Shown here piece after piece: positions 33,244-41,157 of a stretch of 64,000 nucleotides of DNA. The stretch is from assembly GCF_004570385.1 (NCBI RefSeq), contig NZ_SPQL01000002.1:1-64000 (forward strand). The letters run 5' to 3'. Below the pieces are notes generated by a model, which was not told where the DNA came from, did not search any database, and saw nothing but the letters and a program-made list of their open reading frames with translations. This DNA comes from Blastococcus sp. CT_GayMR19 (GTDB lineage Bacteria; Actinomycetota; Actinomycetes; Mycobacteriales; Geodermatophilaceae). Position 1 is the stretch's first letter; every line of letters begins with the position of its first letter. The position numbers and the translations under genes were made by a program.

Positions 33244-35043
33244 TCAGCTCCCCGAGAAGGGCGGCACCTCGAGTGCGAGCGCCTCGCCGGCCACCCGGTC
33301 GATCTCGGCCGACCCTCCCTCGGCATCGGGGTCGACCCAGGCCGCCTCCACGATCGTCACGGTGGAGCCCGAGAGCGCACTGGCGTACTCCGCCCCCGAC
33401 AGCTCGGCCGGGCTGCCCGAGTACCGGACGCCCTCCCGCAGCAGGTCGCTGACGTTGCCGCTGCCGTTCTGGTCGGCGAGCGACCGCAGGTCGCGGGCCG
33501 CCGTCGCGTCGGGCATCTGCACGCGGATCACCGAGACGACGACGTCCTCGCCACCGACGTCGGTCGAGTAGAGCGCCCGCGAGAGCCCGGTGCAGTCGGT
33601 GCCGCCGAACGACTCGGCGACCGCCCCGTACGCGTGCCCGGCGCAGGTGTCCTTCAGGTCCACGGCCTGGACGGTGTAGCTCGTCCCGGCGACCGCCTGG
33701 ACGTCGCCCACCTCCGGTCCAGGCGGAGCGTCCGCGGTCGGGGAACCCCCCGCGGTCCCGCGGCTGCCCGCGCCGTCGTCGCTCTGGCCACCCAGCAGGA
33801 GCCACCCGCCCACGCCGAGCAGCACGACGACCACGAGCGCGGCGGCGACGAGGAGACCGGTGCGCCGGCCGGAGCCCCGCTCCTGCGGTTCGTCCACCGA
33901 CGGCTCCGCCGCCTCGGCGGAGCGGCTCCAGAAGGCGACCGGCGGGGCGTCGGGTGTCTCCGCCTGCGGCTGGGCCGGGAACACCGACGTGCGGGGCGGC
34001 GGACCGGACGCGGGGAACACCGACGTGCGCGCGGACGACTCGGCGTCCGCGCGGTCCGGCTCGGCGTCGGAGAAGAGGCCGGCGATCCCGGCGTCGTCGT
34101 CCTGCGGGGCGTCGATCGCCACCGTGTCGCGCTGCGCGGGCACCGTTCCCGCCGGCGGCTGCGCGACCGCGGGCGGGGCCTGCTGCGCGACCGCGGGCGG
34201 GGCCTGCTGCGCGGCCTGCGCTGCTGCTGCCGACGCGGCCACCGCCTGGGCGATGGCCTCCGGTGAGGGCTGCTCACGCACCGGGGGGACGGGGGCCGGC
34301 CCCGGCGACGATGCGGGTGCGGCCGGCGCCTCGGGTGCAGCGGATGCGCTGGCCGCCATGGCCGCGGGAGTGAGCAGGTCCGCCCGCCGAAGGACGTAGG
34401 GCGAGTACGGGAAGCTCTCGCCGTTGAGCTCCTCCACGGTGGGCCCGCGTCCCTCCAGGCCGAGCGCCTCGAGGGCGGCCCGGACGTCGGCCGTCGTCCA
34501 GAGACGCGGGTTGTCGACGCCGGCGTACCGGCTGGCCCGTGCGATCCCGAGCAGCAGCGAGCGCGGCTCGAGGAGGGCGACCTGGTCGCCCTCGCCGAGA
34601 TCGCCGTCGGCCGGGAGCAGCCCCGTGACGTTCCCGACCAGGATCGTCAGCCGGGCGATCCGGCCCGGTTCGAGGCCGGCCCTCCGCAGCTTCATGGCCG
34701 TGTCCATGCCGGCCCGCATGAGGCCGTCGAGCGGGGTCGAGCCGCCGCCGGAGAGCTGGAGGGCCTGGCTCGGGCCGGATTCCGGGGCGATGGTCCAGGC
34801 ACCCTCGGGGGACGCCGTGACGACGCCGGACTGCCGGACGATCTCGGCGATCCGGACCACCGCCAGCCCCTCCGGGACGAACAGGACGGCGTCGGACATC
34901 CGGCGCTGCGACGCACCGTCCGCGAGCGGGATCGAGGCCATCACCGCGGCCCGGACCGAGCCGCCGGTGTCCCAGCGGGTGAGCTCGCCGAAGACCGCGC
35001 GTTCCCCCGCCGTCTTCAGGGGCACCGGGGTGAGGGCCAGCAC
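33244..35043 (-). CDS. Single-pass membrane protein with cytoplasmic domain, proline/alanine linker and external domain
   Basis: The 599-aa protein starts MLALTPVPLKTAGERAVFGE. It has a folded N-terminal domain of about 200 residues, then a low-complexity linker (repeats of APPAVAQ at about 280-295 and of TSVFPA near 345 and 357), and one membrane helix at about 402-424 (LLVAAALVVVVLLGVGGWLL). An external C-terminal domain of about 170 residues has two cysteines. The GTG at 35043 follows GGAGG. No enzyme motif was recognised; the layout suits a sensor or scaffold of the cell envelope. Confidence 0.72.
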   Translation of the reverse strand: MLALTPVPLKTAGERAVFGELTRWDTGGSVRAAVMASIPLADGASQRRMSDAVLFVPEGLAVVRIAEIVRQSGVVTASPEGAWTIAPESGPSQALQLSGGGSTPLDGLMRAGMDTAMKLRRAGLEPGRIARLTILVGNVTGLLPADGDLGEGDQVALLEPRSLLLGIARASRYAGVDNPRLWTTADVRAALEALGLEGRGPTVEELNGESFPYSPYVLRRADLLTPAAMAASASAAPEAPAAPASSPGPAPVPPVREQPSPEAIAQAVAASAAAAQAAQQAPPAVAQQAPPAVAQPPAGTVPAQRDTVAIDAPQDDDAGIAGLFSDAEPDRADAESSARTSVFPASGPPPRTSVFPAQPQAETPDAPPVAFWSRSAEAAEPSVDEPQERGSGRRTGLLVAAALVVVVLLGVGGWLLLGGQSDDGAGSRGTAGGSPTADAPPGPEVGDVQAVAGTSYTVQAVDLKDTCAGHAYGAVAESFGGTDCTGLSRALYSTDVGGEDVVVSVIRVQMPDATAARDLRSLADQNGSGNVSDLLREGVRYSGSPAELSGAEYASALSGSTVTIVEAAWVDPDAEGGSAEIDRVAGEALALEVPPFSGS

Positions 35044-35204
35044 GTCGTCCTCCGAGCGGTCGGGATCTGAGGGTCTCCGGCACCGGCCGTGAGGCGCCGG
35101 GGGGCGGCGCCGAGCCTGGGCGGGTGCGACCCGGCGCCGGCTGCAGCCCCCGACGCTACGTCATCCGGCGGGGCGTACCGGACTTCCGCGCCGGAAGCCC
35201 GTGA

Positions 35205-36398
35205 TCAGGCCGGGACGGAGGCCGGCTCGGCCGACCCGGGTGCGTCGGCGAGCGTCCAGCGGGCCAGCCAGGCACTCCGGGAAAGCGCGTCCACCACTGC
35301 CCACAGCAAACCGAAGCCCACCGCGACCGGCAGCAGGGACCACCAGTTCCACGGCGGCAGGAAACCGAGGGCCTCCTGGACGAGACCCACGCCGTACACG
35401 GCGGTCGCCACAAGCGGGCCCGCGGCCCAGCCGGGCACCCGGTGGGTGACGGCGAGGTCGACGAGCACCGCGCCGGCGATCAGCACCGCCGGCAGGACGG
35501 AGGGCGGGAAGCCGATCGCGACCAGGGCGAGCCCCGTGACGGCGCGATAGGCCAGGTAGCTCACGGCGACGATGGTCGCGGTCCAGCGCAGGCCCACGAT
35601 TCTGCGGGCGAGGACGAGCGAGAGGAGGCCCGCGCAGATCAGCCACGCCGGGTGCACCCAGGACGGCACCGGTAGCGCGAATTCCAGGGGCGACGCTCCC
35701 TGGGCGGCCGCGAAGTCCAGCAACTGCGGCTCGGCGGTGCTCTGCCCCGCGTTGTAGGACCGCACGGAGAGGACGCCGTACTCCTGGTGCTGGTTGGGGA
35801 ACAGCGCGTTCTCGACGAAGAAGAGCCACAGACCGAGCGAGACCAGGTCGCGGACGCGCCCGGGCGCGGCGTACAGCCACCAGCCCCGGATGGCGCCGGC
35901 CAGCATGATCGCCGTCCCCAGGTAGAGCAGCGCGTGGCTGGGGCTCCAGCTGGTGATGTCCAGCCCGTTGATGCGGTGATTGAGGATGTCGATCGGGACC
36001 GCCATCAGGAAGATCCCGATGCCCCACTGCATCAGCCGCAGCGCGCGGCGGTCGACGCCGTAGCCCGTGTAGCTGTGGAAGAGCACGAGGCCCACCACCA
36101 CCGCGGTGCCCGCGGAGTTGAGCAGGTGCGGCGGTGCGAGGTCGTCACGCAGCCAGCGGAAGTGCCAGGAGACGTCCCAGGACGAGCCCAGCAACTTGAG
36201 CAGGAAGGCACCGAGCCAGGCGGAGTAGAGCCAGCGGAGCTCGAGTTCCGTCGTGGGCCGCCCGGGCCGCCCCGGCGTGACGTAGGCCAGCCACAGCCAC
36301 CGCAGCAGCGCCACGGGGTGGGACAGCCCGGCATGCAACGAGCCCGGCGCCGGTGGCACGACCGACGGGGCCGAGGCTGGTGCGGCAGCAGAGGGCAC
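35205..36398 (-). CDS. Polytopic membrane protein (397 aa), unknown
   Basis: The protein begins [20 protein letters not shown] and then has about nine or ten hydrophobic helices, with conserved-looking polar spots such as [35 protein letters not shown] and [12 protein letters not shown]. The histidine- and tryptophan-rich loops suggest a metal or cofactor site. The GTG at 36398 is chosen because AAGGAAG precedes it; upstream frame sequence has no protein character. No family name can be given with confidence. It is divergent from orn. Confidence 0.75.
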   Translation of the reverse strand: MPSAAAPASAPSVVPPAPGSLHAGLSHPVALLRWLWLAYVTPGRPGRPTTELELRWLYSAWLGAFLLKLLGSSWDVSWHFRWLRDDLAPPHLLNSAGTAVVVGLVLFHSYTGYGVDRRALRLMQWGIGIFLMAVPIDILNHRINGLDITSWSPSHALLYLGTAIMLAGAIRGWWLYAAPGRVRDLVSLGLWLFFVENALFPNQHQEYGVLSVRSYNAGQSTAEPQLLDFAAAQGASPLEFALPVPSWVHPAWLICAGLLSLVLARRIVGLRWTATIVAVSYLAYRAVTGLALVAIGFPPSVLPAVLIAGAVLVDLAVTHRVPGWAAGPLVATAVYGVGLVQEALGFLPPWNWWSLLPVAVGFGLLWAVVDALSRSAWLARWTLADAPGSAEPASVPA

Positions 36399-36526
36399 GG
36401 GAACTTCCTTGGCTCGATGGAGCCCCGACAGTAACGGCGCCGGGCCCCGATTCCGACCCCTTCGAGCGGTGCCCTCGTGCGGGCGCGACGCGACGGGCGC
36501 CCGGGGCGGGGGGTGCGAACGGTGCG

Positions 36527-36532
36527 TACTGT
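36527..36532 (+). promoter_or_regulatory. Leaderless-type -10 element of orn (TACTGT)
   Basis: TACTGT ends 8 nt before the GTG at 36541. No Shine-Dalgarno is visible in the spacer. Confidence 0.5.
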
Positions 36533-36540
36533 CGGGCGAC

Positions 36541-37218
36541 GTGGCGGAGAGCGCGGGGCACCTGGTCTGGATCGACTGCGAGATGACCGGCCTGGAGCTG
36601 AGCCGGGACAAGCTGATCGAGGTCGCGGTGCTGATCACCGACTCCGAGCTCAACGTCCTGGACCCGGGGCTGGATCTGATCATCTCCGCCGACGACGCGG
36701 ACCTCGACGGCATGAACGACGTCGTCGCCGACATGCATGCGAAGTCCGGGCTGACCGACGCCGTCCGCGCGTCGACCCTCACCCTCGCCGAGGCCGAGCA
36801 GCAGCTGCTCGCCTACATCAAGCGCTTCGTCCCCGACCGCCGGACCGCGCCGCTGTGCGGCAACTCCATCGGCACCGACCGGGGGTTCCTCGCCCGGGAC
36901 ATGCCGGAGCTCGACGACCACCTGCACTACCGGATGGTCGACGTCTCCTCGGTGAAGGAGCTGGCCCGTCGCTGGTTCCCCCGCGTCTACTTCGCCCAGC
37001 CGCCCAAGGGGCTCGCGCACCGCGCCCTGGCCGACATCATCGAGTCGGTCCGGGAGCTGGCGTACTACCGCCGCACCCTGTTCGTGCCGGCCCCCGGCCC
37101 CAGCGGTGAGCAGGCCCGGGGGGCCGCCGACGAGGTGGTGGGCTCGTTCGCGGCGCTGCTGGCCGCCGGGGACGCCAATCCGGAGGACACCGCTCCCCCG
37201 GCCGCGTCGGAGGCCTGA
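36541..37218 (+). CDS. orn: Oligoribonuclease
   Basis: Orn is a DEDDh 3'-5' exonuclease that degrades 2-5-nt RNAs, including pGpG, the product of EAL-type c-di-GMP phosphodiesterases. The 225-aa protein shows Exo[21 protein letters not shown], the middle motif [35 protein letters not shown] and the ExoIII motif [14 protein letters not shown]. The tail of about 35 residues ([13 protein letters not shown] onward) is longer than in proteobacteria. The GTG start is supported by the -10 box. It lies immediately upstream of tRNA-His. Confidence 0.97.
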   Translation: MAESAGHLVWIDCEMTGLELSRDKLIEVAVLITDSELNVLDPGLDLIISADDADLDGMNDVVADMHAKSGLTDAVRASTLTLAEAEQQLLAYIKRFVPDRRTAPLCGNSIGTDRGFLARDMPELDDHLHYRMVDVSSVKELARRWFPRVYFAQPPKGLAHRALADIIESVRELAYYRRTLFVPAPGPSGEQARGAADEVVGSFAALLAAGDANPEDTAPPAASEA

Positions 37219-37228
37219 CCGGCTCCGG

Positions 37229-37234
37229 TATCGT
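37229..37234 (+). promoter_or_regulatory. Probable tRNA-His promoter -10 (TATCGT)
   Basis: TATCGT lies 45 nt before the tRNA. The nine-base context GGTATCGTT is identical to that upstream of tRNA-Lys (44211-44219). Confidence 0.5.
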
Positions 37235-37279
37235 TGCTGCGTTCCCCCGCCGGCGCCCTGTGCCGGTGCGGGAGACGTG

Positions 37280-37355
37280 GTGGGTGTAGCTCAGTTGGTA
37301 GAGCACCAGGTTGTGATCCTGGGTGTCGCGGGTTCGAGCCCCGTCACTCACCCCA
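37280..37355 (+). tRNA. tRNA-His (anticodon GTG)
   Basis: The cloverleaf reads acceptor GTGGGTG paired with CACTCAC, D-arm GCTCAGTTGGTAGAGC, anticodon stem CCAGG/CCTGG with loop TTGTGAT, T-arm with GGTTCGAGCC, and an encoded CCA at 37353-37355. The discriminator is C (37352), and the base before the acceptor (37279) is G, so the histidine-specific G-1:C73 pair is encoded in the gene. Confidence 0.97.
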
Positions 37356-37359
37356 CGAG

Positions 37360-37395
37360 GAGAGGCCCTGGTCAGGCAACTGACCAGGGCCTCTC
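37360..37395 (+). terminator. Strong hairpin after tRNA-His
   Basis: A perfect 16-bp stem (GAGAGGCCCTGGTCAG with its complement) closes a GCAA tetraloop. It starts 5 nt after the tRNA. There is no T-run, as is usual for actinobacterial I-shaped terminators. It probably also serves the convergent DUF5313 gene. Confidence 0.85.
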
Positions 37396-37469
37396 GCTGT
37401 CCGGGTGAGGGCCCCGGAGCCCAAGGGCCACGGAGCGAGGGCCGCGCCCGTCAGCTCAGGACGGCGGGC

Positions 37470-37928
37470 TCAGCGCTCCATGCGGTCGCGGTAGCGGGCG
37501 GCGCGCCTGGCGTTGGCGGCGCGCTTGCGGTCGCTCTCCCCCTGCTGGCGGACGAGGCTCGCGCGGTCCCGTACCCGGGTCGCGGTGCCGGCCGGATAGC
37601 CGGCCTTGACGACGCGGTTCTCCACGGCCTCGGGCATGTAGGCCACGGAGTAGAAGAGCGCCAGGGCCAGGCCGCCGCCGGCGCAGGCCAGGCGCAGCCC
37701 CCAGCCGGCCGGCAGGAAGGCCAGCAGCAGCGCGATCGGGATGGCCAGTTGCACGAGCATGCGGACGACGTGGCGCAGCCACCAGGTCGGGGTGGTGGTG
37801 TCGTGCAGCACCCAGCCGCGGTGCCGAGCGGGCAGGGCGCCGCCGAAGGCGTACCACAGCCAGCGGTGGAGGGCCGGGCGGACGATGGGCTCGGCCGGCG
37901 GGCCCGGCTCAGCGGTGGGGGTCGTCAT
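37470..37928 (-). CDS. DUF5313-family membrane protein
   Basis: The 152-aa protein begins MTTPTAEPGPPAEPIVRPAL and contains WLWYAFGGALPARHRGWVLH, then two membrane helices at about 60-100, and ends in a basic helix rich in Arg and Ala. The motif Y-x-F-G-G-x-L-P followed by W-V and a double transmembrane region resembles DUF5313 proteins of actinobacteria. The ATG at 37928 follows AGGAG. It is downstream of the MarR gene on the same strand, and its upstream region repeats a motif also found before that gene. Confidence 0.7.
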   Translation of the reverse strand: MTTPTAEPGPPAEPIVRPALHRWLWYAFGGALPARHRGWVLHDTTTPTWWLRHVVRMLVQLAIPIALLLAFLPAGWGLRLACAGGGLALALFYSVAYMPEAVENRVVKAGYPAGTATRVRDRASLVRQQGESDRKRAANARRAARYRDRMER

Positions 37929-37991
37929 GACGCTCCTGTGCTCCTGCTCGATCACGGTCACCGCTCCATGCTCCCTCAAAAGCTAGGGGTA

Positions 37992-38012
37992 CAAAGAGTT
38001 GGAGCACAAACT
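37992..38012. promoter_or_regulatory. Candidate MarR-site, copy upstream of the DUF5313 gene
   Basis: The core CAAAGAGTTGG followed by ACAAACT resembles 38593-38613 (15 of 21 positions identical). It lies about 64 bp before the ATG at 37928, within promoter distance. Confidence 0.4.
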
Positions 38013-38021
38013 GTCGGCAAG

Positions 38022-38567
38022 CTAACAGCCGCGCGGCGGAACGGCCAGGTTCAGGCGACGGTTGCTCGCGGGGCGGCGTCGCCGGCCGGGGCCCCCGAGC
38101 GCACGCTGGGAAGCGGCGATCACCTGGGTCAGCGCGCCGTGCAGGCTCATCAGTTCGTCGATCGGCATACCGAGCCGCTCGACGATGCCGGCGGGGATCT
38201 TCTCGGCCTGCTCGCGCAGCGCCCGGCCCTGATCGGTCAGCGTCAGGGCGAGGTTGCGCTGATCCTTCGGATCCCGCTCCCGGCGCAGCAGGCCGGCCGC
38301 CTCCAGCCGCTTGAGCAGCGGCGAGAGGGTGCCCGGGTCCAGTTGCAGCAGGCCGGAGAGGTGCTTGACCGACAGGGTTCCGTACTGCCACAGCGACAGC
38401 ATCACCAGGTACTGCGGGTGGGTCAGGCCAAGGGGCTCAAGGACCGGGCGGTAGACCGCGACCACGTTCCGGGCGGCCACCGAGAGGGCGAAGCACACCT
38501 GCCGGTCGAGGGCCAGCACGTCCTCCGCGCCGAGGGCGGCTTGCGGCGTCATCTCGCTGTTGGTCAC
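38022..38567 (-). CDS. MarR/OhrR-family transcriptional regulator
   Basis: The 181-aa protein has the winged-helix MarR fold (HPQYLVMLSLWQYGTLSVKH, LDPGTLSPLLKRLEAAGLLR, RERDPKDQRNLALTLTDQG). Its N-terminus has the OhrR-like segment LDRQVCFALSVAARNVVAVY with one cysteine at about residue 25, the place of the peroxide-sensing Cys in OhrR. No ohr gene is adjacent; the co-directional DUF5313 gene is a possible target. A 21-bp motif appears upstream of both genes. Redox sensing is inferred. Confidence 0.88.
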   Translation of the reverse strand: MTNSEMTPQAALGAEDVLALDRQVCFALSVAARNVVAVYRPVLEPLGLTHPQYLVMLSLWQYGTLSVKHLSGLLQLDPGTLSPLLKRLEAAGLLRRERDPKDQRNLALTLTDQGRALREQAEKIPAGIVERLGMPIDELMSLHGALTQVIAASQRALGGPGRRRRPASNRRLNLAVPPRGC

Positions 38568-38592
38568 CGCCCCAGCCTAGAACCCGTGCGCC

Positions 38593-38613
38593 CCAAGAGT
38601 TGGGCTACCAACC
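38593..38613. promoter_or_regulatory. Candidate MarR-site, copy upstream of the marR gene
   Basis: The core CCAAGAGTTGG followed by ACCAACC lies 26-46 bp before the start codon at 38567, suggesting autoregulation together with the copy at 37992. Confidence 0.4.
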
Positions 38614-38648
38614 ATTTCGGGGCGGAGCTGCCGCCTTGCTCGCCCTGC

Positions 38649-38677
38649 GGGAGAGGGAACCGATCAGGGCCTCTCCC
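38649..38677. terminator. Hairpin after the DUF1801 gene
   Basis: GGGAGAGG pairs with CCTCTCCC around a 13-nt loop, 9 bp beyond the stop of the minus-strand DUF1801 gene. This fits a GC-rich terminator separating it from the marR promoter. Confidence 0.55.
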
Positions 38678-38685
38678 CGACGGCG

Positions 38686-39045
38686 TCAGAGGCCCGCGGC
38701 CCGCCGTTCGACCAGGACGGCGACCACGCGGCCGACGAGCCCGTACGGGATCGGCTCCCGCAGCGGCAGCTGCATCGCGTCCTTCGCCCCGCGGTACGGC
38801 GCGACCTCGGCCGCGAGCGAACCCTCCAGTTCGGGCAACGGATAGATCCCGATGTGCTTCTTCCACGCCGCGACGTGCACCAGCGGCAGGCCGTCGAGGA
38901 CGAACGTGGGCATGGCGTAGCTGATCCGCTCCTCGACGCCGGGCGCCGCATCGCGGATCGTCCGCCGGATGCCTCGCATGATCACGCGGACGTCGTCGGG
39001 CAAGGCGGCGATGTACTCGTCGACCGTCCCGGACGTGCTCACCAT
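38686..39045 (-). CDS. DUF1801 (YdhG/Fra-like) protein
   Basis: The 119-aa protein starts MVSTSGTVDEYIAALPDDVR and contains RGIRRTIRDAAPGVEERISY, AMPTFVLDGLPLVHVAAWKK and HIGIYPLP, all typical of the small DUF1801 fold. Related proteins are described as iron-chaperone-like (Fra) or have unknown function. The ATG at 39045 follows GGGGAG. It ends before a GC-rich hairpin. The gene lies between the marR promoter region and the chemoreceptor gene; no specific role can be given. Confidence 0.85.
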   Translation of the reverse strand: MVSTSGTVDEYIAALPDDVRVIMRGIRRTIRDAAPGVEERISYAMPTFVLDGLPLVHVAAWKKHIGIYPLPELEGSLAAEVAPYRGAKDAMQLPLREPIPYGLVGRVVAVLVERRAAGL

Positions 39046-39094
39046 CGGACTCCCCTCACCGATTCCGCCGGGGACACTCTCCCCCGCAGCGCGA

Positions 39095-40423
39095 TCAGGC
39101 GCCGTCGACGATGCGCTGCAGGTCGGCGGCCATCCGGGTGGCCTCCTGCGAGGCGCCGACGACGGCCTCCTGGGCCTGCGCGGTGGAGGCGCTCTGCTCC
39201 TCGACCGCCGTGGCGATCGTGGCCTGAGCCTCGACGACCCCTGCGATGATCTCCTGCACCCTGCCCAGCGCCGTGCCGGCGGAGTCGACGTCGCCGCGCA
39301 CGGTGTCGACCACCCGGCGGATGCGCTCGGTCGCCTTGGCGGTCTCGCCGGCGAGGTCCTTGACCTCCCCGGCGACGACGGCGAAGCCCTTTCCCGCATC
39401 ACCGGCGCGGGCCGCCTCGATGGTGGCGTTGAGCGCGAGCAGGTTCGTCTGGTCGGCGATGGTCGAGATGCTCCCCGCGATCTGGTCGATCTCCGCCATC
39501 GTCGCGGCAAGGCGGTCGACGGTCTCGGCACTGTCCCGGGACCCGGCGCTCGCCTCCTGGGCAGTGGCACTGGCGGACGTGGCCGCAGCCGCGATCTCCG
39601 CGATGGCCGAGCGCAGGCCGGCCATCACGCTCGTGGCGGTGCCCACGTTGTCGTCCAGGCGCTTGCCGGCATCGACCAACTCGGCGAGATGACCCTCCAG
39701 GACGGCGGCACGTTGCTCGCGGGCCGCGAGCGCCGAGGCTGCCTCCTCCGCGGCCCGGGCCCGCTCGGCCGCGAGCTGGGACTGCGTGTCGGCCTGGGCG
39801 AGGGCCTGCTCCTCCGCCCGCCGCTGCTCGGCCCGCCGGGCGTGGTCGGCGTCCTCGGTGAACTTCCAGCCGTAGGCCAGGAACGTCGCCTCGGCCAGCA
39901 GGAAGACGGCGTGCAGCAGCGCGAAGAGCAGCGGGTTGGCCTGCGCCTCGTGCGTGGAGAAGACGGAGTGCGGCATCCACACGCTCATCGCCGCGTGGTG
40001 GACGGCCACGAAGACGACGGCGAGCAGGAACGGGACCCACGCCTGGTACAGAGCGACCAGCGCGAGCAGCACGTAGAACCAGATGTGCAGGTCGGTCAGG
40101 CCCCCACCGACGTGCACCAGCACGTCTGCCCCGATCATCAGCCCGAGGCTGACCGCGCTGGCGCGGACCACCTGGCTGCGCAGGACCTGACCGAGGACGA
40201 AGGCGACGGCGATCGCGGCGAGCTGACCCCAGAGGAGCCAGTCACTGACGCCCCTGACCACGCCGATGGCCGCAAGTGCAGGCACATGGATGACCAGCAC
40301 GGCGGAGATGATCCGATGCCGGCTCCGGAAGCTGGGCTCGTCGAGCCGCACCCCCCGGGGGACCTTGGACCAGAAGCCGGTCTCCCGGGGCTGCGCCGGC
40401 CCGGTCGGTGTCGTCGACGTCAC
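39095..40423 (-). CDS. Methyl-accepting chemotaxis-type receptor with histidine-bearing membrane module
   Basis: The 442-aa protein has about six membrane helices over residues 38-185, a coiled-coil linker rich in Glu/Ala/Gln (190-250), and an MCP signalling domain with the hairpin-tip-like sequence [20 protein letters not shown] followed by [20 protein letters not shown]. The membrane module has [21 protein letters not shown] at 142-143 and PHSVF at 151-155, closely matching the GGDEF-EAL protein at 24295-26175. There is no HAMP domain and no large extracellular sensor. No che or flagellar genes lie nearby. Confidence 0.92.
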   Translation of the reverse strand: MTSTTPTGPAQPRETGFWSKVPRGVRLDEPSFRSRHRIISAVLVIHVPALAAIGVVRGVSDWLLWGQLAAIAVAFVLGQVLRSQVVRASAVSLGLMIGADVLVHVGGGLTDLHIWFYVLLALVALYQAWVPFLLAVVFVAVHHAAMSVWMPHSVFSTHEAQANPLLFALLHAVFLLAEATFLAYGWKFTEDADHARRAEQRRAEEQALAQADTQSQLAAERARAAEEAASALAAREQRAAVLEGHLAELVDAGKRLDDNVGTATSVMAGLRSAIAEIAAAATSASATAQEASAGSRDSAETVDRLAATMAEIDQIAGSISTIADQTNLLALNATIEAARAGDAGKGFAVVAGEVKDLAGETAKATERIRRVVDTVRGDVDSAGTALGRVQEIIAGVVEAQATIATAVEEQSASTAQAQEAVVGASQEATRMAADLQRIVDGA

Positions 40424-40603
40424 GCCCTGCCTTTCGGCCGCACGCCGACTTTATCCACTACAAGTTCTGTTCGACGTCGTTCCGGTTGCGCCGTCCGCCC
40501 TGCGCGTCGCCCTGCCGGGACCAGTGGGGCGGCTGTGACCGATGTGCTGGACACACCCTCGGCGGTACTGGCCCTGCCCGGTCATCCTCCGGACTCTGTC
40601 GGT

Positions 40604-40846
40604 ATGACCACCGTCTACTCGTACGGCACGGCGCACGCGGTCGTGATGGTCGGCTCCTTCGGCGCGGAGGGGCTCAAGCCCCGGCAGATCGGCCCGGCCC
40701 ACGCGACGATCGGGCGGGTCAACGGCCAGAGCCGGAAGGCGCTCTGCGGCGCCTACGTGACCATCGACGAGCAGCTCCCCTGGCCGCCGGAAGGCTACGA
40801 CGAGCAGCACCTCTGCGAGAACTGCGCCGCCCTCGCCGCGCTCTGA
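40604..40846 (+). CDS. Small cysteine-containing protein (80 aa), unknown
   Basis: The likely product starts MTTVYSYGTAHAVVMVGSFG and ends with YDEQHLCENCAALAAL. Cysteines occur in ALCGAY and in the CENC pair, with His nearby, so a small metal site is possible. A GTG at 40538 would add 22 residues without protein-like features. The region 40424-40603 between it and the chemoreceptor gene holds the divergent promoters. No family was recognised. Confidence 0.6.
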   Translation: MTTVYSYGTAHAVVMVGSFGAEGLKPRQIGPAHATIGRVNGQSRKALCGAYVTIDEQLPWPPEGYDEQHLCENCAALAAL

Positions 40847-40862
40847 CCCGGCCACCCGTCGG

Positions 40863-41144
40863 TCATCCGCCCGCCACCGAGGGCAGCACCTGCACCTCGG
40901 CGCCGTCGCGCACCTCCGTCGCCAGCCCCTGCGTGAACCGCACGTCGTCGCCGTCGACGTAGACGTTCACGAACCGGCGCACCTGCCCGGTCTCGTCGCG
41001 GATCCGCCGTCCCAGCAGCGGATGCCGGGCAGCCAGCTCGTCGAGCAGGTCGGCCAGCGTCGTCCCCGCCGGTTCGACGTCGAGGTGCTTGGAGCCGCCG
41101 GCCAGGTCGGCGAGCACACCGGGCAGCACCACCTGGACGCTCAT
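40863..41144 (-). CDS. MoaD/ThiS-family sulfur-carrier-like protein
   Basis: The 93-aa protein has the beta-grasp look of MoaD (VQVVLPGVLADLAGGSKHLD, TTLADLLDELAARHPLLGRR, RFVNVYVDGDDVRFTQGLAT) and ends VLPSVAGG with the C-terminal Gly-Gly that is thiocarboxylated or conjugated in this family. It lies 13 bp after a BNR-repeat protein gene on the same strand. No moeB or other molybdopterin gene is close, so its partner is unknown. Confidence 0.9.
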   Translation of the reverse strand: MSVQVVLPGVLADLAGGSKHLDVEPAGTTLADLLDELAARHPLLGRRIRDETGQVRRFVNVYVDGDDVRFTQGLATEVRDGAEVQVLPSVAGG

Positions 41145-41157
41145 CCCCGCTCCCCTC

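Noticed and set aside
27336-33452. A 2038-codon open frame antisense to the leucine-type operon
   Set aside because: Its product is rich in Arg/His/Gly/Val without domain structure, and it mirrors well-supported genes on the other strand. Such long frames are expected at this GC content.
40424-40460. Flagellar sigma-type promoter (TAAA...GCCGAAAG) before the chemoreceptor
   Set aside because: The two elements are separated by 11 rather than the expected about 15 bases, and no flagellar genes are nearby.
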